Below are positions 1 to 10,427 of a DNA stretch of 57,333 bases, piece after piece. The stretch comes from Candidatus Omnitrophota bacterium (GTDB lineage Bacteria > Omnitrophota > Gorgyraeia > Zapsychrales > Fredricksoniimonadaceae). The stretch's first letter is position 1. Every line of letters begins with the position of its first letter. The translations under genes and the position numbers were made by a program. Where the stretch lies: assembly GCA_903861305.1 (NCBI GenBank), contig CAIOTT010000045.1:1-57333 (forward strand), read 5' to 3'. Under the pieces are notes generated by a model that was given only the letters and a program-made list of their open reading frames with translations, ran no database searches and had not been told where the DNA came from.

Positions 1-594
1 CATCATTCAATAATTACGAGGTTGAGCACGATTTTTCGAACATCGGGCGGCGTATCATGCTGCTGAATGCCCGGCAGATCGAAATGGCGAAGGGTAAAGA
101 ACGTGTCATCCTCCTCGCTATTGAGGATATTACCGTGCGCCGTGAAATTGAGAACGGCCTGGAAAAAGCCCGTTTGGACCTGGAAACGACCAAAATTTCA
201 GAAGATGCCGCCCGCGAATATGCGGAGAGCATCATTAACACCGTGCGTGAGCCTTTGATCACGCTGGACCACGATCTCAGGGTGGTGTCTGTCAGCCGGT
301 CATTCTATGATCTTTTCAAGGTCAACCCCCAGGAGACCGTGGGGCAGTTGATCTATGACCTGGGCAACAAGCAATGGGATATCCCCAAGTTGCGGGAACT
401 TTTGGAGAACATCCTTCCGCAACAAGCATCATTCAATAATTATGAGGTTGAGCACGACTTTTCGACCATCGGTCGGCGCATCATGCTGCTGAATGCCCGG
501 CAGATCCAAAGGGTGCAGGGTAAAGAGCGTGTCATTCTCCTTGCCATTGAGGATATTACCGTGCGCCGTGAGATCGAGAACGGCCTGGGGAAAG
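1..594 (+). repeat. Tandem PAS-segment duplication (copies 1-168 and 427-594)
   Basis: Bases 1-168 and 427-594 are near-identical direct copies offset by 426 bases (142 codons). They keep the reading frame of the kinase that contains them. Both copies encode a stretch containing EVEHDF, GRRIMLLNARQI and EDITVRREIENGL, the end of a PAS domain. Because the window opens inside the first copy, more units may lie upstream. This looks like recent in-gene duplication, not a mobile element. Confidence 0.85.
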
Positions 595-1343
595 CGCATG
601 ATGAGCTGGAGGTCCTGGCGGCCGAATTGAAACGCCTGGCGCGCGTCAAGGCGGAGTTCCTTGCCAATATGTCACATGAGCTGCGGACACCCCTCAATTC
701 CATCAACGGTTTTTCCGAAGTGCTCTTCGACGAGACGTTCGGGCCGCTCAATGAAAAGCAGAAGAAATATGTCAATAATGTTCTGACCAGCGGCAAGCAC
801 CTGCTGCTATTGATCAACCAGATCCTTGACATGGCCAAGGTCGAAGCCGGGAAGATGACGCTGGCCTTGACGATCCTGCCGACCAGAACGCTGTTGAATG
901 AGCTCTCCATGCTGATAGCGGACATGGTCACCAAAAAGAAGATCGAATTGCTGGTCGAAATGCCCGTGAACCTCCCGGAGATCGAGGCGGATGAGCTTAA
1001 GGTCAAGCAGATCATCTACAACCTGCTGTCCAACGCGGTCAAGTTCACCCCCGAGGGCGGGAAGATCGGGATGCGGGCAAAGAAACTGAATGGCGAGATC
1101 GAGATCCAGGTCTGGGATTCGGGGGTCGGTATCGCTGCCGAGAATATGGAAAAGATATTTGAAGGGTTTTTCCGTGTGGATACACCGTATTCCCGGATAA
1201 CCGAAGGGACCGGGTTAGGTCTGCCGCTCTCCAAAAAACTGGTGGAGCTGCATGGCGGCAAATTCATCGTTGAGTCAGCGGGCCTGGATAAAGGCACACT
1301 GGTCCGGTTCACGCTGCCTATCGCTCACAAAAAGGCGGTTTAG
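3..1343 (+). CDS. PAS-PAS sensor histidine kinase (5' end missing)
   Basis: The reading frame is open from base 3, so the true start lies upstream and this is a C-terminal fragment of about 446 residues. It shows the end of one PAS domain, a complete second PAS domain, a coiled linker, a HisKA domain (phospho-acceptor His in FLANMSHELRTPLN) and a HATPase domain with N box (YNLLSNAVKF), G1 box (DSGVGI) and G2 box (GTGLGL). The kinase should autophosphorylate on His and pass phosphate to a receiver, most likely the next gene, which starts one base after its stop codon. The PAS ending with GRRIMLLNARQI is common in large CheB-CheR-PAS hybrid kinases, so the missing N-terminus could be of that kind (inference). 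No membrane segment is seen in the visible part. Confidence 0.9.
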   Translation, partial: SFNNYEVEHDFSNIGRRIMLLNARQIEMAKGKERVILLAIEDITVRREIENGLEKARLDLETTKISEDAAREYAESIINTVREPLITLDHDLRVVSVSRSFYDLFKVNPQETVGQLIYDLGNKQWDIPKLRELLENILPQQASFNNYEVEHDFSTIGRRIMLLNARQIQRVQGKERVILLAIEDITVRREIENGLGKAHDELEVLAAELKRLARVKAEFLANMSHELRTPLNSINGFSEVLFDETFGPLNEKQKKYVNNVLTSGKHLLLLINQILDMAKVEAGKMTLALTILPTRTLLNELSMLIADMVTKKKIELLVEMPVNLPEIEADELKVKQIIYNLLSNAVKFTPEGGKIGMRAKKLNGEIEIQVWDSGVGIAAENMEKIFEGFFRVDTPYSRITEGTGLGLPLSKKLVELHGGKFIVESAGLDKGTLVRFTLPIAHKKAV

Positions 1344-1344
1344 A

Positions 1345-1710
1345 ATGAAGAAGATCGCACTCGTTGTTGACGACAATGCCAATAATCTCCTGCTGGAAAA
1401 GGATCTTCTTGAGGTGGCCGGGTTTGAGGTGTTCCAGGCTGATAACGCCACTGACGGCATCGCTATTGCCAAAAGGGAACTGCCGGTGATCATCATCATG
1501 GATGTACGGCTTCCGGATATGCGCGGGTATGAAGCTGCCAAAATATTGCGCGATGACAAAGAAACCACTCATATCCCCATTGTGTTTGTGACCGCATCGG
1601 TGCTGGCCGAAGGCAACGATGATATCAAGAATATCACCAACAGCGGATTTATCGGCAAGCCGATCAACACACGCACGTTCGTCAGTGAGATCAGCCGTTT
1701 CCTGAACTGA
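1345..1710 (+). CDS. Single-domain response regulator
   Basis: A 121-residue protein consisting only of a receiver domain. The acidic pair is in VVDDN, the phospho-acceptor Asp in IIIMDVRLPD, the conserved Thr in FVTAS and the Lys in GKPIN. Start is ATG 1345, one base after the stop of the upstream kinase, so the two are translationally coupled and probably cognate. With no output domain it would act like CheY or DivK by protein contact or phosphorelay. It also precedes an HD-GYP regulator, which could be a downstream effector. The family is certain; the pathway is inferred from position. Confidence 0.9.
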   Translation: MKKIALVVDDNANNLLLEKDLLEVAGFEVFQADNATDGIAIAKRELPVIIIMDVRLPDMRGYEAAKILRDDKETTHIPIVFVTASVLAEGNDDIKNITNSGFIGKPINTRTFVSEISRFLN

Positions 1711-1749
1711 TCGACCTGTTCATTAATTTTAACGGAAAAGAGATGGAAC

Positions 1750-2808
1750 ATGAAAGACCGATCTGTGATCCTGGCTGTTGATGACCAGCCTCAGAACATT
1801 GAACTTCTAGAAGCGTTCCTCGGCCCGGCGGGTTACCGGGTCGTGCCGGCAGATAGCGGGGAAAAAGCCCTGGAGGTGCTGGCGCAGGAGCTTCCGGATC
1901 TGATCCTTCTGGATGTGGTGATGCCGCGCATGAACGGTTTTGAGGTCTTGCGCAAATTGCGCGCCGATCCCCGGACCCAGTACATCCCGGTCATTATGCT
2001 GACGGCATTGAAAGGGATCGAAGACAGGGTCAGGGCCATTGAGGCGGGTTGTGATGATTTTCTTTCCAAGCCTTTTGACAAGGTCGAACTTCTGGCCAGG
2101 GTCAGGTCACTGGTAAGGATCAAGGCGTATCATGATCAATTGCTCGCGTATGAAAGCCGCCTTGAGACAGAAGTGGCCCATAAGACGGCCAAGCTTCAGC
2201 GGGCTTTGCTGGAAAAAGAACGCGCGTACCTGGAAACGATCTACAGCCTTTCGCGGGCATCAGAATACAGGGATGATAATACAGGCGCGCATATCCTGCG
2301 GATCAGCCTTTACACCAGGGTCATAGCCGTTAAGATCAGATTGAAAGAAAGGTTCACGAAAGTCCTTTTCCAGGCAGCTCCGATGCATGATGTCGGGAAG
2401 ATCGGCATTCCGGATGCCGTCCTGCTTAAACCGGGGAAATTGGACCTTGAAGAATGGGAGATCATGAAACGGCATTCTGCCATTGGAGCAAAGATCCTGA
2501 AAGGTTCCAAAGTCGGGGTGATCAGGATGGCGGAACGGATCGCGCTGACCCATCATGAGAAATGGGACGGCAGCGGATATCCCCTGGGATTAAAAGGCGA
2601 CCGGATCCCTTTGGCCAGCCGTATTGTGGCTATCGTGGATGTTTTTGACGCCCTTATTTCTGAGCGCCCTTATAAGAAGCCTTTCCCGCTGGAAAAAGTC
2701 TTCGAGATCCTCAAAGAGGGGGAAGGAACGCATTTTGACCCTCGCATGGTGAAAGCTTTCTTTGATTCCCAGGATGAAATACTCACGATCGCACAGCAGA
2801 ACAAGTAA
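1750..2808 (+). CDS. Response regulator with HD-GYP phosphodiesterase output
   Basis: A 352-residue RpfG-type protein. Residues 1-120 are a receiver domain with phospho-acceptor Asp55 (LILLDVVMP) and Lys in LSKPFD. A short coiled linker leads to an HD-GYP domain with the metal motif HDVGKIGIPD (near residue 213) and the signature HHEKWDGSGYP. HD-GYP proteins hydrolyse cyclic di-GMP (some cyclic GMP-AMP), so phosphorylation would lower c-di-GMP and favour motility over attachment. It lies 39 bases after the single-domain regulator in the same direction, probably in one signalling operon with the PAS kinase. All catalytic motifs are intact. Confidence 0.93.
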   Translation: MKDRSVILAVDDQPQNIELLEAFLGPAGYRVVPADSGEKALEVLAQELPDLILLDVVMPRMNGFEVLRKLRADPRTQYIPVIMLTALKGIEDRVRAIEAGCDDFLSKPFDKVELLARVRSLVRIKAYHDQLLAYESRLETEVAHKTAKLQRALLEKERAYLETIYSLSRASEYRDDNTGAHILRISLYTRVIAVKIRLKERFTKVLFQAAPMHDVGKIGIPDAVLLKPGKLDLEEWEIMKRHSAIGAKILKGSKVGVIRMAERIALTHHEKWDGSGYPLGLKGDRIPLASRIVAIVDVFDALISERPYKKPFPLEKVFEILKEGEGTHFDPRMVKAFFDSQDEILTIAQQNK

Positions 2809-2822
2809 AACCTTCAACTTCA

Positions 2823-2851
2823 TTGACGTAAAGCCTCCATTTCTCTATAAT
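2823..2851 (+). promoter_or_regulatory. Sigma-70 promoter for the acnA-leuCD-aroC operon
   Basis: TTGACG at 2823-2828 and TATAAT at 2846-2851 are separated by 17 bases, close to the sigma-70 consensus. Transcription would start near 2858, about 18 bases upstream of the acnA start. It sits in the only gap between the HD-GYP gene and acnA. Confidence 0.7.
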
Positions 2852-2875
2852 CCTTAAACAAAACGAGGGGTGCTT

Positions 2876-5557
2876 ATGTCATTCGACCGGTCAAAGGTTG
2901 TTCAGGAACTTAAGATCTCGGGTAAGAAGTACCGTATCTTTTCGCTGTCGAAGCTTTCCCGGCATGGGTTTGGCGATGTTTCCAGGCTTCCTTTTTCCAT
3001 AAGGATCCTCCTGGAAAGCGCTGTCCGCAACTACGATGATTACCAGGTCACACTGGATGATATCAAGACCCTGGCTGGTTGGGCGCCCAAAGGGCCGCTG
3101 AAGGAGATCGCGTTCAAACCAGGGCGTGTGATCCTGCAGGATTTTACCGGCGTTCCCTGTGTGGTCGATCTTGCGGCCATGCGGGCCCAGATGAAGCGCA
3201 TGGGCGGCGATGTCAAAAAGATAAATCCCCAGGTCCAGTGCGACCTTGTCATTGACCATTCCCTCCAGGTCGATGCGTTCGGCACGGCCAAAGCGTTTGA
3301 CACGAATGTTGCCCTTGAGTTCAAGCGCAACAAGGAGCGTTATGAATTCCTCAAATGGGGCCAGGCCGCGTTCCGTAATTTCCGTGTCATCCCGCCGGCA
3401 ACAGGCATCATCCATCAGGTGAACCTGGAGTATCTGGCATCAGGCGTCCTTTCCAAGGACGATGTCCTTTATCCTGATTCCCTGGTGGGTACCGACAGCC
3501 ATACCACCATGATCAACGGGATCGGGATCGTGGGATGGGGCGTGGGTGGCATTGAGGCGGAATCCGTGATGCTGGGTGAACCGTTGTCGCTGGTGATGCC
3601 CCAGGTCATTGGCGTGTGCCTTTCGGGGAAGCTCAATAACGGGGTGACGGCCACGGACCTTGTTTTGACGATCGTCGAAATGCTGCGCAAGAGGGGTGTG
3701 GTTGACAAATTTGTTGAGTTTTTTGGCCCCGGGGTGAAGGGCCTTTCCCTGCCTGACCGCGCTACGGTGGCCAACATGTGCCCCGAATACGGCGCGACCA
3801 TCGGGATATTCCCGGTCGATGCCGAAACCATTTCTTTTTATACCAAGACAGGCCGTGCCCGTGAAGCGAAACTTGTCGAGTCCTATTACAAGGCCCAGGG
3901 CTTGTTCGATCCTTACAAGAAGAAGGCGCCTGAATTCAGCGATCTTCTGGAGCTCGACCTTGCTGCCGTGAAGCCGAGCCTGGCGGGCCCCAAGCGGCCG
4001 CAGGACCGCGTCCTTTTGTCTGACCTGAAGGAAACCTTTGCCGAGGCCTTGTCGGCGCCGGTGGGTCACAAGGGTTTCGGATTGTCCCCGGAGGATGTCG
4101 AGAAAGTTGAACCCGTTGCCGGCTCCAAGGACCTGGTGGCCCATGGCAGTGTGGTTTTGGCCGCGATCACCAGCTGCACGAACACATCGAACCCTTCGGT
4201 CATGCTCGGCGCCGGGATACTGGCGAAGAAGGCCGTGGCCAAAGGCTTGAAGGTCACGAAATTCGTCAAGACATCACTGACGCCTGGTTCCCAGGTCGTT
4301 GACGCCTACCTCAAGAAGAGCGGGCTGATGAAGTATCTTCAGGCGCTCGGGTTCCATAATGTGGGTTATGGTTGTGCGACGTGCATCGGCAACAGCGGGC
4401 CTTTGCCCGAGGCTGTGGCCGGGGCGGTCGAGAAAGGGAACCTGGTCGTTGCCAGTGTGTCATCAGGGAACCGGAATTTTGAAGGCCGCATCAATCCGCA
4501 TGTTAAGGCGAATTATCTTGCCTCACCGGTCCTGGTCGTGGCGTTTGCCATCGCTGGAACGGTGAACATCAATTTGGCCGAGGACCCGCTGGGCGTTGAC
4601 AAAAAAGGGAAACCTGTTTATCTTCGGGACATATGGCCCTCACGCGCGGAGGTTGACGCGGCGGTCAGGAAGTTCATTACGGCCGGGATCTTCAGCGGGA
4701 AATACAAGAATGCGCTCAAGGGCAATGCCCTGTGGAAGAAGGTCAAGTCCGTCGCGGGTGAACTTTACAGGTGGGATGAGGCCAGCACGTATATCCAGCA
4801 GCCACCGTATTTCGAGAATATGGCCCAGGGCTTGAGAAAGATCGAGGACATCAGGGACGCCCGTGCGCTTGTGCTGCTGGGTGACTCCATCACGACCGAC
4901 CATATTTCACCGGCTGGCAATATCTCCAGCGCCTCACCCGCGGGGAAATACCTTGTTTCGCTCGGTGTTGAGCCAAAAGACTTCAACAGTTACGGGGCCC
5001 GCCGCGGCAATGACCGCGTGATGGTCCGCGGCACGTTTGCCAATATCCGTTTGCGCAATAAACTGGCGCCTGAAACCGAAGGCTCGTGGACGACCCATTT
5101 TCCGACCGGTGAGAAGGTCAGTATCTTTGACGCCGCGACGCGTTATAAGAATGCGGGCACGCCGCTCATCGGCCTGGCCGGCAAGGAATACGGGACGGGT
5201 TCAAGCCGCGACTGGGCGGCCAAGGGCGCAGCCTTGCTGGGTATCAATGCCGTGATCGCGGAAAGTTTTGAAAGGATCCACCGCTCGAACCTGGCGGGGA
5301 TGGGGATCATGCCGATCCAGTTCAATCCGGGGGAGAACGCGGCGTCACTTGGCCTTGACGGCAGCGAGGTGTTCCATATCCAGGGATTGGACGAGAGCCT
5401 CAAACCGAGGCAGAAGGTCAGGGTCGCCGCGGTTTCTTTCGACGGAAAAAACAAGGAATTCACGGCCATTGTCAGGCTCGACACCCCTGTGGAGATCGAT
5501 TATTACCGCAACGGCGGTATACTCCAGACGGTGCTCAGAAAACTGGCGAAAGCCTAA
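2876..5557 (+). CDS. acnA: Aconitate hydratase A
   Basis: An 893-residue aconitase of the AcnA/IRP1 type, normal length for the family. It isomerises citrate to isocitrate via cis-aconitate in the TCA cycle and carries a [4Fe-4S] cluster. Visible motifs are the substrate-site sequence VGTDSHTTM, the first cluster cysteine in [11 protein letters not shown] and the cysteine pair in [10 protein letters not shown]. The C-terminal swivel domain contains [12 protein letters not shown] 2876 is chosen over the in-frame GTG 2870 because GAGGGG (2865-2870) is spaced correctly for the ATG. It heads a same-strand set with leuC, leuD and aroC. AcnA enzymes can act as iron-sensing RNA-binding proteins when the cluster is lost; whether this one does is unknown. 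Confidence 0.96.
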   Translation: MSFDRSKVVQELKISGKKYRIFSLSKLSRHGFGDVSRLPFSIRILLESAVRNYDDYQVTLDDIKTLAGWAPKGPLKEIAFKPGRVILQDFTGVPCVVDLAAMRAQMKRMGGDVKKINPQVQCDLVIDHSLQVDAFGTAKAFDTNVALEFKRNKERYEFLKWGQAAFRNFRVIPPATGIIHQVNLEYLASGVLSKDDVLYPDSLVGTDSHTTMINGIGIVGWGVGGIEAESVMLGEPLSLVMPQVIGVCLSGKLNNGVTATDLVLTIVEMLRKRGVVDKFVEFFGPGVKGLSLPDRATVANMCPEYGATIGIFPVDAETISFYTKTGRAREAKLVESYYKAQGLFDPYKKKAPEFSDLLELDLAAVKPSLAGPKRPQDRVLLSDLKETFAEALSAPVGHKGFGLSPEDVEKVEPVAGSKDLVAHGSVVLAAITSCTNTSNPSVMLGAGILAKKAVAKGLKVTKFVKTSLTPGSQVVDAYLKKSGLMKYLQALGFHNVGYGCATCIGNSGPLPEAVAGAVEKGNLVVASVSSGNRNFEGRINPHVKANYLASPVLVVAFAIAGTVNINLAEDPLGVDKKGKPVYLRDIWPSRAEVDAAVRKFITAGIFSGKYKNALKGNALWKKVKSVAGELYRWDEASTYIQQPPYFENMAQGLRKIEDIRDARALVLLGDSITTDHISPAGNISSASPAGKYLVSLGVEPKDFNSYGARRGNDRVMVRGTFANIRLRNKLAPETEGSWTTHFPTGEKVSIFDAATRYKNAGTPLIGLAGKEYGTGSSRDWAAKGAALLGINAVIAESFERIHRSNLAGMGIMPIQFNPGENAASLGLDGSEVFHIQGLDESLKPRQKVRVAAVSFDGKNKEFTAIVRLDTPVEIDYYRNGGILQTVLRKLAKA

Positions 5558-5568
5558 ACGGAGTTGTT

Positions 5569-6981
5569 ATGGGAAAAACGATGTATCAGAAGATATGGGA
5601 CAGCCATCTTGTCCATACCGGCGGGGATGGCGGCTCCATCATTTATGTGGACCGTCAGTTCGTTCATGAGGTCACAAGCCCCCAGGCGTTCGAGGCCTTG
5701 AGGGAGGCGGGCAGGAAAGTCCACGCGCCTGAAAAAACTCTGGCGGTCATGGACCACAATGTCCCCACCACCAGCAGGGATATCGCGTCAACGTCCGCCA
5801 TATCACGTACCCAGATGGAACAGCTCAGTAAGAATTGCGCTGAATTCGGTATCCGCTGCCTTGCCCTTGAGGATGAGGATCAGGGTGTTGTCCATATTGT
5901 CGGGCCCGAGTTGGGGATCACCCAGCCCGGGATGGTCATTGTCTGCGGTGATTCGCATACCGCCACGCACGGAGCTTTCGGTTCACTGGCGTTCGGCATC
6001 GGCACGTCGGAAGTCGAGCATGTCCTTGCCACCCAGACCATCCAGCAGAAGCCATCGAAGACCATGCTGATCAATATCAATGGCGCTCTGGCGGAGGGTG
6101 TTACGCCCAAAGACGTGATCCTTTATATCATTGGCCTTATCGGCACGGCGGGTGCGACGGGTTATGTGATCGAGTATGCGGGTGAAGCGATCCGTGCCAT
6201 GAGCATGGAAGGACGCATGACGGTCTGCAACATGTCCATTGAAGCCGGAGCGCGCGGCGGGATGATCGCTCCGGATGAGAAGACGTTCACGTACCTCCAG
6301 GGCCGGGACAGCGCGCCCAAGGGGGATAATTGGGTCAAGGCGGTCACTTACTGGAAGACCGTGGCCAGCGACAAGGACGCGTCATTCGACAAGGTCATTG
6401 ATATCAAGGCCCAGGACATCGCGCCACAGGTCACCTGGGGGACCAGTCCCGGCCAGGTTGCCGCGGTCAGCGATGTTATCCCAAGCCCGAAACAGTTCAA
6501 GGACGCTGTTGAGCAGACTGCGGCGGCGAATGCATTGCGGTATATGGATCTGACGCCGGGGACGAATATCTCCGATATCAAGATCGACATCGTGTTCATC
6601 GGTTCCTGCACCAATGGCCGTATCGAGGACTTGCGCGCCGCGGCAACGGTCATCAAGGGCAAGAAAGTCGCCCATGGCGTTCAGGCGTTGATCGTTCCCG
6701 GGTCAGGGCGCGTGAAGCGCCTGGCCGAGCGGGAAGGCCTGGACAAGGTTTTCCTTGAGGCCGGGTGTGAGTGGCGTTATGCCGGTTGTTCCATGTGCCT
6801 GGCCATGAACGACGACCAGTTGAAACCGGGCCAGCGCTGTATTTCCACGTCGAACCGTAATTTTGAAGGCCGTCAGGGCCCGGGCGGGCGCACGCATCTG
6901 GCCAGTCCTGAAATGGCCGCCGCCGCCGCGGTGACAGGGCATATCACGGATATCAGGAAATTCCTGAAGAGAGGCAATTAA
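5569..6981 (+). CDS. leuC: 3-isopropylmalate dehydratase large subunit
   Basis: A 470-residue LeuC, the length expected for the bacterial type (about 466). It isomerises 2- to 3-isopropylmalate in leucine biosynthesis together with LeuD. Motifs are [12 protein letters not shown], the cluster cysteine in IGSCTNGR and the CxxC in GCSMCLAMN, all required for the [4Fe-4S] cluster. Start ATG 5569 has GGAG just upstream. It follows acnA by 11 bases and leuD starts 1 base after its stop, so the two subunits are co-translated. No leuA or leuB is present in the window. Confidence 0.95.
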   Translation: MGKTMYQKIWDSHLVHTGGDGGSIIYVDRQFVHEVTSPQAFEALREAGRKVHAPEKTLAVMDHNVPTTSRDIASTSAISRTQMEQLSKNCAEFGIRCLALEDEDQGVVHIVGPELGITQPGMVIVCGDSHTATHGAFGSLAFGIGTSEVEHVLATQTIQQKPSKTMLININGALAEGVTPKDVILYIIGLIGTAGATGYVIEYAGEAIRAMSMEGRMTVCNMSIEAGARGGMIAPDEKTFTYLQGRDSAPKGDNWVKAVTYWKTVASDKDASFDKVIDIKAQDIAPQVTWGTSPGQVAAVSDVIPSPKQFKDAVEQTAAANALRYMDLTPGTNISDIKIDIVFIGSCTNGRIEDLRAAATVIKGKKVAHGVQALIVPGSGRVKRLAEREGLDKVFLEAGCEWRYAGCSMCLAMNDDQLKPGQRCISTSNRNFEGRQGPGGRTHLASPEMAAAAAVTGHITDIRKFLKRGN

Positions 6982-6982
6982 C

Positions 6983-7594
6983 ATGCAACCTTTTAAGGCA
7001 CTTACCGGCATTGCAGCGCCGCTGGACCGTTCCAATGTCGATACCGACGCGATCATCCCCAAGCAGTTCCTCAAGAAGATCGAACGGACCGGTTTCGGCA
7101 AGCACCTGTTCCATGAATGGCGTTATCTTGATTATGAAGGAACGAAGGAAAATCCTGATTTCGTGCTGAACAAGGATCCTTTCCGCAAGGCGCAGATCCT
7201 CCTGGCGCGGGATAATTTCGGATGCGGGTCTTCACGGGAACACGCGCCCTGGGCGCTCAGCGACTTCGGGTTCCGGTGTGTCATCGCCCCGAGTTTTGCC
7301 GATATTTTTTACAGCAACTGCATCAAGAACGGGCTTCTTCCGGTCCGTTTGAAGCCCGAAGAGATGGATGAGCTTTTTGCCGTGGCGGATTTTGGAGCTT
7401 CGGGCCTTATCGCGGTCGACCTCGAAAACCAGGTTGTCGGCGCGGCCGGCAAGAAATTCCGGTTCCAGATCGAACCGTTCAACAAGGAATGTCTCCTTAA
7501 AGGTTTGGATCAGGTCGGCTGGACCCTTCAATATCAGGACAAGATCGCGGCTTATGAAGAAAAGCTCATGGCCGAGAAACCCTGGTTAAAATAA
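6983..7594 (+). CDS. leuD: 3-isopropylmalate dehydratase small subunit
   Basis: A 203-residue LeuD, normal length, forming the swivel domain of the LeuCD enzyme. Conserved features are the N-terminal [32 protein letters not shown] (substrate phosphate/carboxylate binding) and [19 protein letters not shown]. It starts one base after leuC. The pairing of LeuCD with a full aconitase in one operon groups two related Fe-S dehydratases. Confidence 0.96.
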   Translation: MQPFKALTGIAAPLDRSNVDTDAIIPKQFLKKIERTGFGKHLFHEWRYLDYEGTKENPDFVLNKDPFRKAQILLARDNFGCGSSREHAPWALSDFGFRCVIAPSFADIFYSNCIKNGLLPVRLKPEEMDELFAVADFGASGLIAVDLENQVVGAAGKKFRFQIEPFNKECLLKGLDQVGWTLQYQDKIAAYEEKLMAEKPWLK

Positions 7595-7605
7595 GGACAT
7601 CCCTT

Positions 7606-8670
7606 ATGGCTGGCAATATTTTTGGCAACATTTTTCGTGTGGCAACGTTCGGCGAAAGCCATGGCGCGGCCATCGGCTGTGTGATCGAAGGAGTTCCTCC
7701 CAACATCATCCTCTCTGAAAAAGACATCCAGGCCGACCTTGACCGGCGCAAACCCGGCCAAAGTGAGGTGACCACACCCCGCCAGGAAGGCGATGTCGTC
7801 GAGATCCTTTCCGGCGTTTTTGAAGGCCGCACGACGGGCACACCGCTGGCGCTGCTGATCCGCAACAAGGACCAGCATTCCGCTGATTACAATGACATTA
7901 AGGACGTGTTCCGTCCCGGCCACGCTGATTATACCTATACCCGCAAGTACGGCATCCGGGATCATCGGGGCGGCGGGCGTTCATCGGGACGCGAGACCGC
8001 GGCCCGCGTGGCGGCCGGCGCCGTGGCCCGAAAGGTGCTCGCGTTCGAAGGTATCCGTATCGTGGCGTACACGCTGGCCGTTGGCGATGTCCGCGCTGAA
8101 GAGATCGACCTTGATGCCATTGATCAGAACATCATGCGCGCGCCGGACCTCCTTAAGGCCCAGGCCATGATCGCGCTGGTCCAGGAAGCAAAACAGCAGG
8201 GCGATTCGCTGGGGGGTATCGTTGAAGCTGTTGTTTTGGGTTGTCCCGCCGGGCTGGGGGACCCTGTCTTTGACAAACTGGAAGCGAAGATCGCCCATGC
8301 GGTCATGTCGATCGGCGCGGTCAGGGGCATTGAATTCGGCGCCGGTTTTGCCGCGGCTAAAATGCGCGGCTCCGAGAACAATGATATTCCCGTTGTCGAG
8401 AACGACAAGGTGAAGAACCGGCATAATTATGCCGGCGGTATTGTCGGGGGTATCGCTAACGGCGACACCATCCGCTTCCGTGTCGCTGTCAAGCCGACGT
8501 CATCCATTGCAAAACAGCAGCTGGCCATAGCTACGGACCTTTCATCCAGGCATATCGAGATCAGCGGCCGGCATGACCCGTGCATTTGCCCGCGCATCGT
8601 TCCGGTCGTTGAAGCCATGACAGCTATTGTTTTGGCCGACGCTTATCTTATCCAGAAAACGATCCACTGA
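7606..8670 (+). CDS. aroC: Chorismate synthase
   Basis: A 354-residue chorismate synthase of normal length. It converts 5-enolpyruvylshikimate 3-phosphate to chorismate with reduced FMN, the last shared step toward aromatic amino acids and folate. Family signatures are GESHGAAIGCVIEGVPP near the N-terminus, the RPGHADYTY segment, and RGGGRSSGRETAARVAAGAVA. A reductase is needed to keep FMN reduced in monofunctional forms. AAGGA lies just upstream of ATG 7606. Placed 11 bases after leuD, in the same amino-acid operon. Confidence 0.96.
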   Translation: MAGNIFGNIFRVATFGESHGAAIGCVIEGVPPNIILSEKDIQADLDRRKPGQSEVTTPRQEGDVVEILSGVFEGRTTGTPLALLIRNKDQHSADYNDIKDVFRPGHADYTYTRKYGIRDHRGGGRSSGRETAARVAAGAVARKVLAFEGIRIVAYTLAVGDVRAEEIDLDAIDQNIMRAPDLLKAQAMIALVQEAKQQGDSLGGIVEAVVLGCPAGLGDPVFDKLEAKIAHAVMSIGAVRGIEFGAGFAAAKMRGSENNDIPVVENDKVKNRHNYAGGIVGGIANGDTIRFRVAVKPTSSIAKQQLAIATDLSSRHIEISGRHDPCICPRIVPVVEAMTAIVLADAYLIQKTIH

Positions 8671-8676
8671 TCGGTT

Positions 8677-9546
8677 ATGACTGTTCGTTCCCGCGTTGTT
8701 CTGATCACAGGATGTTCCAGCGGCTTTGGCATGCTGGCAGCCCTTCGTCTAGCCGGCGCCGGGTGTTGTGTTTACGCGACCATGCGCGATCTCGGGAAAC
8801 GCGCTGCCATCGACGGGGAAGCGGCCCGCAGAGGGTGCAGCGCCAACATCCGTGTCCGTGCCCTTGATGTGACCGATACGGCTTCCATCAAGCGGGTCGT
8901 TGAAGAGATCATGACCGTGGACGGGCGCATCGATGTCCTGATCAATAATGCGGGGTTCGGGATCGGCGGGTTCTTTGAGGACCTTTCCGATGAGGACTGG
9001 CGCCGGCAGTTCGATACGAATTTCTTTGGTGTGCTTAATATGACGCGCGCGGTTGCTGCCAGGATGCGTTTGAGCTCCTCGGGGCGCATTATCAATATTT
9101 CCAGCATGGCGGCGTATTCCGGAACACCGGCTTTCAGCGCTTATGTCTCCAGCAAGTGGGCGCTGGAAGGTTTCTCCGAATGCCTTTATATGGAATTGAA
9201 ACCGTTCAATATCGACGTCATACTTGTTGAGCCGGGTTCTTACCGTACCCGTATATTTGAAGACAACGCGCGTTATGCCGAAGGTTTCTTTGAACCGAAC
9301 AGCCCATATTTCGCATTGAGCAGGCGGTTGAATGATTTTATTTCAGCGCGTGTCAAAAAGAATGAGCGTGATCCTGTAGACGTCGCGAAGCATATTGAGA
9401 ACATCGTCTTTACCGCGCATCCCAGATTTCGTAATATTATCGGGGTGGTGGCTAAATTGCGGGCATGGACGGTAAGGCATGTGCCGTTCGAGTTTTATGC
9501 CTGGACGGTACAAAAAGCGCTTTTTAACGGTAAGCCCCGTGCGTAG
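8677..9546 (+). CDS. Short-chain dehydrogenase/reductase
   Basis: A 289-residue classical SDR with the cofactor motif TGCSSGFG (residues about 11-18), structural motif NNAGFG, catalytic Ser in INISSMAAYSG and YxxxK as YVSSK. The length and the post-YxxxK region (VEPGSYRTRI) resemble the retinol-dehydrogenase/oxidoreductase subgroup that uses NADP(H). The substrate cannot be read from sequence. It follows aroC by 6 bases without a clear ribosome-binding site, suggesting translational coupling. Confidence 0.88.
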   Translation: MTVRSRVVLITGCSSGFGMLAALRLAGAGCCVYATMRDLGKRAAIDGEAARRGCSANIRVRALDVTDTASIKRVVEEIMTVDGRIDVLINNAGFGIGGFFEDLSDEDWRRQFDTNFFGVLNMTRAVAARMRLSSSGRIINISSMAAYSGTPAFSAYVSSKWALEGFSECLYMELKPFNIDVILVEPGSYRTRIFEDNARYAEGFFEPNSPYFALSRRLNDFISARVKKNERDPVDVAKHIENIVFTAHPRFRNIIGVVAKLRAWTVRHVPFEFYAWTVQKALFNGKPRA

Positions 9547-9577
9547 ATCATAACAACCAACAACCTGGGACCGGCAT

Positions 9578-10417
9578 ATGTCTATCATCAAATTCAAGGC
9601 GAACAAGGATAAGTGCACGCTCTGCGGCCAGTGTGCCGCGGATTGCCCTGCGAATATCATTGCCATGACAGATAACGGGCCGCGCGTGGCGCCGGAGAAC
9701 GAAGCTTTATGTTACAAATGCCAGCATTGCCTTGCCGTATGCCCGACGGGCGCGGCATCTGTTCTTGGGCTTGACCCGGTGGACAGCACGTTGCTGGCGG
9801 GAACTTTCCCGACGGCTGTGCAGCTGGAGTCGCTCATCAAGGGGCGCCGTTCCGTGCGCCGTTACAAGGATGAGGACCTTTCACCGGAATTCATCCGTCA
9901 TCTTCTGGCGACAGCCCTGCATGCGCCCTCCGGCAGGAATGTGCGCAAGGTCCTTTTTACGGTCATCGACAATCGCGCCACGCTGGCCAAATTCCGCGCG
10001 AAAGCGCTTGAAGGCCTGGCGCGCGTTGCCCGGGAAGGAAAACTGCCGCCCGGAATGGAGCGTTTTGCCGATTTCCCCGTGCTTTGGGAGACCAAAAAGG
10101 TCGATGTCCTTTTCCGTGGCGCGCCGCATCTTGTTGTAGCCTCGGCTCCCAAAGATTGCGCGTCACCTCTGCAGGATTGCGTGATCGCTTTGTCGTATTT
10201 TGAGCTTCTGGCCCAAACTCAGGGTGTTGGTACGGTATGGGATGGCCTTGCCAAGTGGGTTATCGGCGACATCCTTCCGGGATTGCGCCTTGAACTTAAG
10301 ATCCCGGAAGACCACCTGATCGGTTACGCCATGGTCTTTGGTAAACCTGCCGTGAAATATTCCCGGACGGTCCAGCACGGGCCGGCCAATATCGTCACGG
10401 TCGATCTCCACGCGTGA
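9578..10417 (+). CDS. Ferredoxin-domain nitroreductase family protein
   Basis: A 279-residue fusion of an N-terminal 2x[4Fe-4S] ferredoxin domain (CTLCGQCAADCP and CYKCQHCLAVCP, residues about 13-56) and an FMN-binding nitroreductase domain (from about residue 85, starting with IKGRRSVRRYKDEDLS and including LLATALHAPSGRN). Such fusions are common in anaerobes and transfer electrons from ferredoxin-type carriers to flavin substrates; physiological substrates are generally unknown. It lies 31 bases after the SDR and 10 bases before the iron transporter gene. Its presence points to an anaerobic or microaerobic lifestyle. Confidence 0.9.
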   Translation: MSIIKFKANKDKCTLCGQCAADCPANIIAMTDNGPRVAPENEALCYKCQHCLAVCPTGAASVLGLDPVDSTLLAGTFPTAVQLESLIKGRRSVRRYKDEDLSPEFIRHLLATALHAPSGRNVRKVLFTVIDNRATLAKFRAKALEGLARVAREGKLPPGMERFADFPVLWETKKVDVLFRGAPHLVVASAPKDCASPLQDCVIALSYFELLAQTQGVGTVWDGLAKWVIGDILPGLRLELKIPEDHLIGYAMVFGKPAVKYSRTVQHGPANIVTVDLHA

Positions 10418-10427
10418 AAGGTCCCTT

